Source: an uncultured Myxococcales bacterium (GTDB lineage: Bacteria; Myxococcota_A; UBA9042). Taken from it: DNA of 15,618 nucleotides. The DNA is taken from positions 1 to 15,618 of the forward strand of contig CALGHC010000076.1 in assembly GCA_937915965.1 (NCBI GenBank), written 5' to 3'. A program made the translations under genes and the position numbers. Shown here in pieces: positions 1 to 6,620 of the stretch. The notes under the pieces are model-generated. The model ran no database searches and was not told the DNA's origin. It saw only the letters and a program-made list of their open reading frames with translations. Positions within the stretch are counted from its first letter, which is position 1. Every line of letters begins with the position of its first letter.

Positions 1-25
1 GCGGCGGGGGAAGCCCTGGAGGCGT

Positions 26-151
26 TCATCCCGGCGCCGGGACCGCCGTCGGCGCCTGGCTGCGTGCCGGCCGCGGCACGGCGAGCAGCGCCGCAAAGGC
101 GACCGTCACCAGGAGCGGACACGTCGAAGACCATGACGGTCTACAGGCCAT
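26..151 (-). CDS. Putative signal-peptide mini-ORF, possibly the broken 5' end of a larger gene
   Basis: A 41-codon frame starts with ATG inside the last codons of the upstream lipoprotein gene (11-nt overlap) and ends with TGA at 28-26. Residues about 12-25 are hydrophobic (PLLVTVAFAALLAV) and are followed by a polar stretch ending in RSQA, a good secretion signal with a likely signal peptidase I site. The stop then comes only nine residues later. The TGA overlaps an ATG (ATGA) in another frame that stays open to the window edge. It could be a real small gene, a coupled leader, or a secreted protein interrupted by a frameshift or sequencing error. A weak GAAGGGA purine stretch lies ahead of the ATG. 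No family is recognised. Confidence 0.35.
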   Translation of the reverse strand: MACRPSWSSTCPLLVTVAFAALLAVPRPARSQAPTAVPAPG

Positions 152-758
152 TGTACGGGTTCCCTTCGTCGGCTGCCGGCCGCTCACAGGTCAGATCGCT
201 GTCGAAGATCGCGCCGGCGGTGCTGGTTCGTTCGAAATGCAGCGTCTCCATCGTCCCGTACAGCGGCGAGTCGGGTTGGTTGACCGAAAGCGTGCCGCCA
301 AGTCCGCCCTCGGCGTCGAATTCGAAACGCCCTCGCAACGGCAGGTCTGCCTCAGTCGCCGAACCGGGAACACAGCCGCGCGTGGTAAACGTCATCACGG
401 CGCCGCTATAACGGCCTTGATGCAGATAGTTGCAGAGGCACTCAAGCCATGGTTGCGTCGGTTCGCGCGGCACGATGAAGTCGTCGCTGCGGTAGTAGCG
501 CAAGACTCCGGCGATGTCCGGTCCGTAGTGGCCGATGACGAGCTCGACGCCGATAGACGCCGGCACCGCCTGGTCGTCGTGGATGAGGACGTCACCTGGC
601 GGCACGACGGCGTGCCAGATTCCGCCCAGATCGTTGCCGTCTGCGCAGCCCACGATCAAGCACGACGCGAGCGCCGCCAACCCCAACGACGGGAGGCACA
701 CCACGGCGGACGAGCGTGGCACCGAGTCGATCGCCCCAGGTGTGGTCGCGCGGGTCAT
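141..758 (-). CDS. Small predicted lipoprotein of unknown function
   Basis: 205 residues. I chose the internal ATG at 758 over the upstream ATG at 848, because a GAGG ribosome site sits 8 nt before it and the protein then begins with a normal lipoprotein signal. The hydrophobic stretch covers residues about 18-36 and ends in the lipobox I35-V36-G37-C38, so the mature protein should be lipid-anchored in the envelope. The mature part is beta-rich and contains four further cysteines (two in ECLC, one in RGCVPG, one in LTCERP) that could form two disulfides. I do not recognise a family. It is the downstream member of a run of minus-strand genes for exported proteins. A stem-loop lies between it and the preceding gene, so it may have its own promoter or be read through. 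Confidence 0.8.
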   Translation of the reverse strand: MTRATTPGAIDSVPRSSAVVCLPSLGLAALASCLIVGCADGNDLGGIWHAVVPPGDVLIHDDQAVPASIGVELVIGHYGPDIAGVLRYYRSDDFIVPREPTQPWLECLCNYLHQGRYSGAVMTFTTRGCVPGSATEADLPLRGRFEFDAEGGLGGTLSVNQPDSPLYGTMETLHFERTSTAGAIFDSDLTCERPAADEGNPYNGL

Positions 759-867
759 CGATTGCCTCGCGATGGGGACTTCCCTCGCCGCTGACGCGGG
801 CGACGCGGCACGATCAGCGCGGCGCCGCGGTTGCTTGGCCCGGAGCATAGCGCCGAGGCGTCGGTCC

Positions 868-920
868 GTCGCCTACCCGACCCAGCATGGCCCTTCGGAG
901 CAAATGGTCGGGGTGGCGAC
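868..920 (-). terminator. Stem-loop at the stop codon of the 1729-920 gene
   Basis: Bases 868-882 and 906-920 pair in 13 of 15 positions with a 23-nt loop. The stem starts on the last base of the stop codon of the minus-strand gene. There is no T-run after it on the minus strand, so it is not a textbook intrinsic terminator. It may instead be an mRNA 3'-end stabiliser or a Rho-assisted stop. Confidence 0.4.
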
Positions 921-1729
921 TACTCGAACGGGGCGCAGATTACCTGAATGTTGTCGATGAGCGCCGCCGCGCGACCGCGAATGCCGACCATGACGGTTCC
1001 GGCCGGGCAGATCGTCTCGAAGGCCGTGCCGCCAGTCCCGCCGAGCGACGTCAGGTTGATCTGATTGCGCCCCACCTTGACCTTGACCTTGCGCTTCTCG
1101 AGCTGATCGATCGTCTCCTGCAGCTTCTTCGCGGTCCACGTGCCGAGGCGCTCGGTCGCCATCGAGTGTTCGGCGTCGTAGGCAAACCCCGACTTCTCGG
1201 CGTACTGAACGATGCGCTTGCCGCCGGCAGCGGATTCGTCCACCTGGGCAAGGGAGGCGTCCGCGCCGGCGAGAGGCTCCTCAAGGATCATACCGACATC
1301 CGTGACGCGCACCTGCAGAATTGCCGTCTTGGGGTCGAAGCCCTTGGGCAACCGCTTGTCCTTGCCGAGCTGGAGCGAGTAGCGGCCGTTGTCAACCGCG
1401 ACCCAGTGCTTCTCCTTCCAAAACGGGCGACGATGCTTGGGTTTCTTCAGGGCGAATTCCATGTGGAACAAACCTGAGACCGCCTTCTGCTCTTCGTCGC
1501 GCAGCCGGCTCTCGAACTGCAGGACAGTTCGCTTGGTCGAGCGCCCCGTGTCGGCGCGGGCAGCGACGGGAAAGGCCGAACCCAAGAGGCACGCGATCGA
1601 CGCGAGGCCAACAACGCGCCCCATCCGGGCGCCCAACGAACGGCCAGACGAACGGCCAGACGAACGGCCAAACGGCCGGCCAAACGGCCGGCCAAACGGC
1701 CGGCAAAGGTACTGCAAACGACTATCCAT
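920..1729 (-). CDS. Secreted protein with a repeat-extended signal peptide and a C-terminal Cys-pair domain
   Basis: 269 residues. ATG at 1729 has an excellent GGAG site 7 nt upstream; the internal ATG at 1624 has none. The long start adds an unusual arginine-rich N-region of three RPFG and three RSSG repeats before the hydrophobic core (about 39-53) and an ARA cleavage site at 57-59. The mature N-terminal half has a pattern (a W-K-E-K-HW strand, then GRYSLQLG, an LP..FD segment and a LQVRV strand) common in secreted or surface proteins of Myxococcota, often ahead of stalk-like regions. Residues about 205-230 are charged and helical. The C-terminus holds C241 and C265 around a GIRGRAAALID stretch that resembles the GR-G-x-x-ID segment of jacalin-like folds. 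That last comparison is only inference. No catalytic residues are seen. Likely a surface or structural protein. Confidence 0.8.
   Translation of the reverse strand: MDSRLQYLCRPFGRPFGRPFGRSSGRSSGRSLGARMGRVVGLASIACLLGSAFPVAARADTGRSTKRTVLQFESRLRDEEQKAVSGLFHMEFALKKPKHRRPFWKEKHWVAVDNGRYSLQLGKDKRLPKGFDPKTAILQVRVTDVGMILEEPLAGADASLAQVDESAAGGKRIVQYAEKSGFAYDAEHSMATERLGTWTAKKLQETIDQLEKRKVKVKVGRNQINLTSLGGTGGTAFETICPAGTVMVGIRGRAAALIDNIQVICAPFE
1637..1706. repeat. Six-unit 12-nt tandem repeat inside a coding region
   Basis: Three units of the type CGAACGGCCAGA (1637-1670, the last variant) are followed by three units of the type AACGGCCGGCCA (1671-1706). Read on the minus strand they encode RSSG and RPFG repeats in the N-region of the secreted protein. 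The unit length is a multiple of three, so copy-number change would lengthen or shorten the leader without a frameshift. Confidence 0.85.
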
Positions 1730-1795
1730 AGATCGACTCCAGTCGTCGGGTGGGACCAGCGGCGCGGCCCGGGCGGCAAAGGGGTAGCAGAACTA

Positions 1796-1825
1796 TCACA
1801 AACTTCAAGGGCTCAGCAGCCCCTT
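1796..1825 (-). terminator. Possible intrinsic terminator after the 3448-1841 gene
   Basis: On the minus strand, 16 nt after the stop codon, GGGCT and AGCCC pair around a GCTG loop (bases 1807-1825; flanking AAG/CTT can extend the stem with one bulged G). A moderately T-rich tail, TTGAAGTTT, follows. The stem is short and the tail imperfect, so termination may be partial. It would separate the lipoprotein pair from the next gene. Confidence 0.4.
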
Positions 1826-1840
1826 CCCGCCGAGGGCGCC

Positions 1841-3448
1841 TCAGCGGCCATCCGCCAGGGCCCCGCCAGCCAGCCACATCCACAGGTTCTCGCCGACACG
1901 CAACGTACCCAGCGCCACCGTATCGGCGGGCAGGAGCCCGGTGGCTTGCAACGGCTGGGCATCGGCGAAGATTCCCGCCATCGCCGCGGCGACGATTTTG
2001 GAAAGGTTCGGTTTTGAGAACTGGCCGGCGCCGTGCGCGAGCAGCGGGCTGGTCACGACGGCGCTGTCGATCCGGCTATCGATGATCTCCAACCGGATGC
2101 CGCCTTCGGAGTCGACGCTCGGCTGCACGGCGACACGAAAGGTACCCTCGATGCGCAACACGATCAGCTCGACGCCACGCACATGACCGCTGACCTCAAG
2201 CAGAGCCATCGGCAACACCCACTGGGCGGCGCCGCCGGCGGCTGTGTCGACAACCTGAATGGTGGGAGACGCACCAGGCCAGAAGCGCGCGCCGGTCGGC
2301 GCCCCGTCGACCCAAGGACCAAGCTCGGGCAGCACACCGCCTGCCCACGAGGCGGGCAGGCCGTCGCCAAAACCCGTGTGGGTGGAACGGCATAACGTGC
2401 CCGCCCGATTCGCCACCCACGCGAGGTGGGACAGCAGCGGGTGGGCGAGAACCAGGGCGCGGCGCATCAAGACCCCGCCGCTCTCGCCGTTGGTCGGCTT
2501 GGTGGGTGGACCCTGCGGCGGTAGCGTTGGAGGTGGCACATCAACCGCGCACGCGTGCCGATCGGTGTCGAAGCCGACCTCAAGGAAAGCCGCTCCGTAG
2601 CCGTCGCCGCGCTCGATCAGGTGGCCAGTTTCGCCGCCCTGGGAGACGAGGTCGTGATAGCGGATCGCCAGGCGAGCTTCGAGCTGGGCCGCGGCGCCCG
2701 GCGACGTCAGGGCTGTCCGACCAGCGCGCTCCGTGCCGGGCGGGAAGACAGCGCGAACCACGGCCGTCGCCGCGCCGACATAGCGAGCTGCAAGCGCCGT
2801 CTCGAGAGTTGAGGCGATGTGGTCGAGGATCGCGCTGGTGGCGACCGGGCCGGCGGCGCCGAGACACTTGTCGGGGTCGCTCAGGGCTGCGGCGTCCAGT
2901 TCAAGCGTCGGTTCGGTCGCCGGGGCGACCTGCACCACGCCCTGACTGGATCGGCCAAACCGCAGCGCGAATCCGAAGTCGCCGGTCGTCTCGGCCCATG
3001 TGAACGCACATGCTGCGCCGCCGGGAGCAGTCACCGCGAGGGCGACAGATGGTACCTGCAGGTCAAAATGGAAGGCCAGATCGGCCTCGACTGTCCAGGT
3101 GGCCACGCCATCACCAATGACCGCGTTGCCCACGATCGAGGCGAGGTGATAGCCGCTGGGGCCCGGCAAGGGCAGCGGCGCCGCCGCCATGTCGACGACC
3201 TTGCCGCCAGACAGGCGGACCGCGCCAGCGAGGCCGGCCAGGTCGCCATCCGCCAACACCATGCGCGCAGCGAACGGCACGGCACGGTCGGCGGCGATCG
3301 GAGAGTCGAGCGGCTTCCACTCCGATCCGCAGCTGGTGCCACATAGCAGGGAGACGAACAACGACAGGGCCAGAGTCGGCCTTCGGCAGCGACGCCGAGG
3401 CTCCCAACTCAAGAGGCCGCGGCGGCGCGGACGCCAGGGGTGACTCAT
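1841..3448 (-). CDS. Large predicted lipoprotein of unknown function, coupled to the beta-propeller lipoprotein
   Basis: 535 residues. The ATG at 3448 overlaps the stop of the upstream gene as ATGA and has a near-perfect AGGAGGTG ribosome site, so the start is firm; the reading frame is open further upstream but is not coding there. A basic N-region (many Arg to residue 23) precedes a hydrophobic core (26-35) and Cys40 in a loose lipobox (GTSC). Four more cysteines lie in the mature protein (GAACAF, DKCLG, HACAVD, TLCRS). The sequence is rich in alternating hydrophobic strands, and a Pro-rich linker (VPPPTLPPQGPPTKP) splits it into two halves. The C-terminal half has long beta segments and a helical SKIVAAAMAGIF stretch. 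No enzyme motif is visible. Translational coupling suggests a complex or shared pathway with its upstream partner. Confidence 0.85.
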   Translation of the reverse strand: MSHPWRPRRRGLLSWEPRRRCRRPTLALSLFVSLLCGTSCGSEWKPLDSPIAADRAVPFAARMVLADGDLAGLAGAVRLSGGKVVDMAAAPLPLPGPSGYHLASIVGNAVIGDGVATWTVEADLAFHFDLQVPSVALAVTAPGGAACAFTWAETTGDFGFALRFGRSSQGVVQVAPATEPTLELDAAALSDPDKCLGAAGPVATSAILDHIASTLETALAARYVGAATAVVRAVFPPGTERAGRTALTSPGAAAQLEARLAIRYHDLVSQGGETGHLIERGDGYGAAFLEVGFDTDRHACAVDVPPPTLPPQGPPTKPTNGESGGVLMRRALVLAHPLLSHLAWVANRAGTLCRSTHTGFGDGLPASWAGGVLPELGPWVDGAPTGARFWPGASPTIQVVDTAAGGAAQWVLPMALLEVSGHVRGVELIVLRIEGTFRVAVQPSVDSEGGIRLEIIDSRIDSAVVTSPLLAHGAGQFSKPNLSKIVAAAMAGIFADAQPLQATGLLPADTVALGTLRVGENLWMWLAGGALADGR

Positions 3449-4761
3449 GGCGCCACCTCCTGCTGCAACATCCAGCTCGCGAAACGACCGGACGGCGGAC
3501 TGCGGTCGGCCGCGAGCGCGACGAATCCGAGGCGTGCAGTGCCGTCGATCTGGGACGCGATCGTAGGCCACGCTTGGGGTTCGTCGCCCCCTGGCACGTC
3601 CCAACGGTAATAGCCGCCGCCTGGCTTCTCGACGGCGGCGACGACGCGTAGGCGGCTCGCATCCTGGTAGGCGACAGTGACCCGGCCGTTGGGCAACACG
3701 GCGACATCGAGGGCGGTACCGATCAGATGGCGACGGACCTGGCCGGTGCCCTCGACCACGTAATCGCCCGTGGCCACGACCTCGTGCTCGACGACTCCGG
3801 ACTTGCTGCGCGCGATCATGACGCGGTTGCGTGTGCGGTCGCGATAGGCGACGACGAGCTCGCCGCCCAGGCCGCGAGCGAGCGCACAGGGCAGGCCCAC
3901 ATCGCCGGTGTCGGCGCCGGTCACCGCGTTGGTCCCCGCGAGGCGCGAGACGCTCCAGCCCGCTCCAGCGCGCGCGGCCAGAACCAGATCGCCCTCGACC
4001 CGGTCGTACGTCGCGATCACCACACCGCTCGGGGTGACCGTCATGTCGAGCGAATCGCCAAGTTGAAGCGCCGGTAGCCCGCCGGCGGCGGTTGCGGATG
4101 GCGCAGGCACCACCTCGTCGGTCCACTGGCCGGCCGCGCTGAGTCGGCTGAGGTGCACTCCGCCTCCCGCGGCCTGCCAGGCGATGACGGGTCCAACAGG
4201 ACTGACCGCAAGCGCGACGTTGCTGCCGACTGCTCCAGCGGGTGCAACGTCGACGCGAACTCGCTGCCACAGACCGTCCTTTGCGACAGCGTGCCACAAC
4301 GTGGCGTCAGACTGTCTCGTGTAGGCCACGTGAAGGGTGCCAACGGCGTCGACGGCCATGGCCGATGACTCGCCGGCCGGCCCCTCGCCAGAGCTCGCCG
4401 ACGGCCCAGCGACGAAAGTCACCTTCCAGCCGATTCCATGTTCGAAGACGACCAGGCTCTGACGCGCAGGCGACCAACCTGCAAAAGCGGCGTGCAAGCC
4501 GGGCACCGAGACGCTAGCGATCGATCCGAGCACACCGACCTGGGCGGGGTCGAGGCCACCGTGAACCTCCTCGCAAAGCCCGGTGGTCGAGTTGCACGTC
4601 GTCCCGCTCGGGCACAGGCCAGATTCGCATCGCGGCGGCTCGGCACACGCCAACGCCGCGGTGATCAGCCACGCTACCGCGATCAGCCGGGCCAACCCGC
4701 TACCGTCGCCTGAATGGAGAAAGTCGATCACTGCGGTCGCGGCGAAACCGCGGTGCTTCAT
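3445..4761 (-). CDS. Lipoprotein with a Cys-rich N-terminus and beta-propeller-like repeats
   Basis: 438 residues from the ATG at 4761, the start that best places the signal sequence; its ribosome site is weak and an ATG at 4818 or a TTG near 4695 cannot be excluded. The hydrophobic core is at 23-38 and Cys39 follows in AALAC. Just after it are C45, C50, C56 and C63, an EGF-like or small disulfide motif that is frequent in Myxococcota lipoproteins. The rest holds about five repeats of 50-60 residues built as 'hydrophobic strand - G - VAY or VIAT - D/R - aromatic', for example LHVAYTRQSD, VVIATYDRVE, LVVAYRDRTR and VTVAYQDASR. This is the look of a beta-propeller. Such proteins usually bind ligands or proteins outside the cell; the target is unknown. 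It is the first gene of a coupled pair. Confidence 0.85.
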   Translation of the reverse strand: MKHRGFAATAVIDFLHSGDGSGLARLIAVAWLITAALACAEPPRCESGLCPSGTTCNSTTGLCEEVHGGLDPAQVGVLGSIASVSVPGLHAAFAGWSPARQSLVVFEHGIGWKVTFVAGPSASSGEGPAGESSAMAVDAVGTLHVAYTRQSDATLWHAVAKDGLWQRVRVDVAPAGAVGSNVALAVSPVGPVIAWQAAGGGVHLSRLSAAGQWTDEVVPAPSATAAGGLPALQLGDSLDMTVTPSGVVIATYDRVEGDLVLAARAGAGWSVSRLAGTNAVTGADTGDVGLPCALARGLGGELVVAYRDRTRNRVMIARSKSGVVEHEVVATGDYVVEGTGQVRRHLIGTALDVAVLPNGRVTVAYQDASRLRVVAAVEKPGGGYYRWDVPGGDEPQAWPTIASQIDGTARLGFVALAADRSPPSGRFASWMLQQEVAP

Positions 4762-4857
4762 GGGGTGCGGCAGGCCGGAACACGTCACCACATCAGGATG
4801 CGCGAGCCGGTCGGCCAAGGCAAGCGGGGCGGCGGCGCGGGGGCCCTTTGGGGCCTC

Positions 4858-4889
4858 GCCGATCTGGACTTGCGCCGATCTGGAGTTGA
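4858..4889. repeat. 16-nt tandem repeat in the divergent promoter region
   Basis: GCCGATCTGGACTTGC (4858-4873) is followed at once by GCCGATCTGGAGTTGA (4874-4889), with 14 of 16 bases identical. The second copy runs into the TTGACA box. The position between two divergent transcription units fits an operator for a repressor or activator, but no binding protein is known. Confidence 0.75.
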
Positions 4890-4918
4890 CAGTCGCGCTC
4901 GATCGGATGTGCTATTGT
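4886..4918 (+). promoter_or_regulatory. Candidate sigma-70-type promoter for the CNB gene pair
   Basis: A perfect -35 box TTGACA lies at 4886-4891. The likely -10 is in TGCTATTGT around 4910-4918; depending on how it is placed the spacer is 19-21 nt, longer than ideal. It points towards the gene starting at 4999 and would give a leader of about 75 nt. The rest of the 4762-4998 spacer shows only the tandem repeat described separately. Confidence 0.5.
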
Positions 4919-4998
4919 TCGGTCCTGCGCGGCCACGGTCGTCCCGTCATCCCACCCGCCCGGCCGTGCTTGGGCCCTTTTCTGTGTCGAGGTGTCAG

Positions 4999-5568
4999 GT
5001 GGCGACCGCGGCTTCTCCAGAATTGCTCCGTCAAGTCAAACTGTTCCAGCAGATGCGCGACGACGAATTGCAGGCGCTCTGCGGCGTCCTGCGGCCCATG
5101 AGTCTGCCGGTGGGTGACACGGTCTTCCGCCAGGGGGACCCAGGCAAGACCATGATCGTCCTTGCGGACGGAATCCTGCGGGTCGAGGTCGTCGACAACA
5201 ACGGCCACAAAGCGAACGTGGGAACGATCCGTCCCGGTGAGATCGTCGGCGAGATGGCGGTCTTCGATCCGGCGCCGCGCTCAGCGACGGTGGTGACCGC
5301 GACAGGCTGCACGGTCTACGAGTTGAGCCTGGACGGCCTCAAACAGCTGCAGCAGACCGCGCCGTCGGTCTCGGCAACGATTGTCGGCGCTGTCATCGGC
5401 GATGTGACCCGCCGACTGCGCAAGGTCAACCTGCGCATCGACGGCGAGCTCGATCCAGCGAGCAAGGACGCCCCGTCGAAACAACGCATCACGGGCCAAT
5501 TCAAGGCTGAGGCGGCAGACGCCGGCTCGTTCTTCTCGCGGCTGTGGGCGAAGGTCTCGGGGACCTGA
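4999..5568 (+). CDS. Stand-alone cyclic-nucleotide-binding-domain protein
   Basis: 189 residues. I chose GTG at 4999 because GAGGTG sits 6 nt upstream; the frame is open back to an ATG at 4714, but that part is promoter sequence. Residues about 15-130 form a CAP/PKA-type cNMP-binding beta-roll: the FQQMRDDELQAL entry helix, PVGDTVFRQGDPG, a glycine turn (ADGILRVEV) and a phosphate-binding cassette GEIVGEMAVFDPAPRSATV (80-98) with the expected Glu85 and Arg94. There is no helix-turn-helix after it; the tail (about 140-189) is charged and ends in FFSRLWAKV. It is therefore not a classical CRP regulator and may be a soluble cNMP sensor that acts on a partner protein. No signal peptide. It is probably co-transcribed with the next gene, 55 nt downstream. 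Confidence 0.88.
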   Translation: MATAASPELLRQVKLFQQMRDDELQALCGVLRPMSLPVGDTVFRQGDPGKTMIVLADGILRVEVVDNNGHKANVGTIRPGEIVGEMAVFDPAPRSATVVTATGCTVYELSLDGLKQLQQTAPSVSATIVGAVIGDVTRRLRKVNLRIDGELDPASKDAPSKQRITGQFKAEAADAGSFFSRLWAKVSGT

Positions 5569-5623
5569 ACGCAACGAGGACGCTGGCCATAGCCGCGCGA
5601 ACGACGGCTTGCAGGAGTTAGCC

Positions 5624-6271
5624 ATGGCCCAGATCAACCTGCGCGCGTTGTCGTCGCTCCAGGACTACAGCAACGCTGAGTTGAAGATGCTGGCGTCGGC
5701 GGCCCCGGCGCGCGAGTACAAGGTCGGCGACTGCATGTGCAAGGAGGGCATGGTCGGTCAGAGCTGCTTCCTGCTCGCCACTGGGGAGGTCGAGGTCGTC
5801 AAGCGCCTCGACGGCACGGACAGGGTCCTCGCGACATTGAGGGCCGGGGCGATCGTCGGCCAGATGGCCCTCGTCGACCGCTCGCCACGGTCGGCGACGG
5901 TGCGCGCTCGAGTTCACTCGATCGCCCTTGAGTTGACCCGGGACGTCTTTGAACATCTTCTCTCGACGCACAGCCCCCTGGCACTGCATTTTCAGACGCA
6001 GATCGCCGTAGCTGGGATCCGGCAGCTGCGACTTGCCACGCGCAAGCTGGCGGAATTGCTTACCAAAGAGCCGGACGCCCCCGATGAGGCCCAGGCGCGC
6101 GTCGATCAGGCGGTCGCGGCGACGCCGCGAACCCGCCGCGAGAAGCTCCTCACGGTTCAGGCCGCCCTGACGGAATGGGACATGTCACTCGACGACCTGG
6201 ACAAGGTCCAGGTCTCGGTGCCGCGAGGACAGGTTTCCATGACCGAGTTGCGCTCACGCCAGGGGGGCTGA
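5624..6271 (+). CDS. Second stand-alone cyclic-nucleotide-binding-domain protein, with a Glu-to-Gln change in the binding cassette
   Basis: 215 residues, starting at the ATG at 5624 with AGGAG 6 nt upstream. The cNMP-binding fold spans about 6-125: the LSSLQDYSNAELKML entry, a KVGDCMCKEG strand, the ATGEVEVV turn and the cassette GAIVGQMALVDRSPRSATV (75-93). The Glu that normally contacts the ribose is Gln80 here, while Arg89 is kept, so nucleotide specificity or affinity may differ from its neighbour. The rest (about 126-215) is helical and charged with no DNA-binding motif. It is clearly a paralogue of the 4999-5568 protein by fold and layout. The pair could act as a heteromer or as sensors of different ligands. 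Two nearby Cys (37, 39) are unusual. Confidence 0.88.
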   Translation: MAQINLRALSSLQDYSNAELKMLASAAPAREYKVGDCMCKEGMVGQSCFLLATGEVEVVKRLDGTDRVLATLRAGAIVGQMALVDRSPRSATVRARVHSIALELTRDVFEHLLSTHSPLALHFQTQIAVAGIRQLRLATRKLAELLTKEPDAPDEAQARVDQAVAATPRTRREKLLTVQAALTEWDMSLDDLDKVQVSVPRGQVSMTELRSRQGG

Positions 6272-6303
6272 GCGCGACGCCAGGCGGGCTTGATCGGACG
6301 CCC

Positions 6304-6582
6304 TCAGTTGGCATCGAGGGCTTCGCACGAGCCACACGTGGCCACGTCGCCACCGCACGGAGGCGTCGGCGGGGCGGGTTCCGGCTTCGCGGGCGAAGCG
6401 ACCGGCGCGTAGTCCGACTGATGCCAGCCGCCTCCCTTGAGATGGAACGTACCGCCCGTGATCACCCGGCCGCATGCGGCGTTGCCGCACACATCGCAGA
6501 TCGCAGCCGGGTCATCGGTGATGCGCTGAAAGCGCTCAAAGCGGTTCTCGCACTGTGGACACTGATAGACGTAGGTCGGCAT
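6304..6582 (-). CDS. FmdB-family zinc-ribbon protein with a Cys-rich C-terminal tail
   Basis: 92 residues, a complete gene. It opens with the family hallmark MPTYVYQCPQC and has the second knuckle CDVC, giving a zinc ribbon from C8, C11, C29 and C32. The family (FmdB, first named as a putative regulator of formamidase in a methylotroph) is widespread; its molecular role is unsettled. After the ribbon come a Gly-rich GGGWHQSDYAP segment typical of the family, a Pro-rich linker, and a second cysteine group (C76, C83, C86) that may bind a metal. The ATG has a strong GAGGGGGG ribosome site. It is convergent with the CNB gene and divergent from the kinase gene; the gap to the CNB stop is only 32 nt. 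Confidence 0.9.
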   Translation of the reverse strand: MPTYVYQCPQCENRFERFQRITDDPAAICDVCGNAACGRVITGGTFHLKGGGWHQSDYAPVASPAKPEPAPPTPPCGGDVATCGSCEALDAN

Positions 6583-6594
6583 CCATCCCCCCCT

Positions 6595-6620
6595 CGGTAC
6601 AGCGTGCCGGTACAGCGTGC
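6595..6620. repeat. 13-nt tandem repeat just upstream of the FmdB-type gene
   Basis: CGGTACAGCGTGC occurs twice back to back (6595-6607 and 6608-6620), directly upstream of the ribosome site of the minus-strand gene. It may be a binding site or a slippage duplication. Confidence 0.8.

Noticed and set aside
3449..4297. N-terminal extension of the 1841-3448 frame up to 4297
   Set aside because: It is an antisense-register shadow of the propeller lipoprotein, very Arg-rich, while ATG at 3448 has a near-perfect ribosome site and an ATGA overlap.
4960..4984. Attenuator-like hairpin before TTTTCT upstream of the first CNB gene
   Set aside because: Only four base pairs (GCCC/GGGC) with a long loop, too weak to support.
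4714..4998. Upstream ATG extension of the first CNB gene
   Set aside because: It covers the promoter with TTGACA and a tandem repeat; the GTG at 4999 has the ribosome site and gives a normal CNB start.
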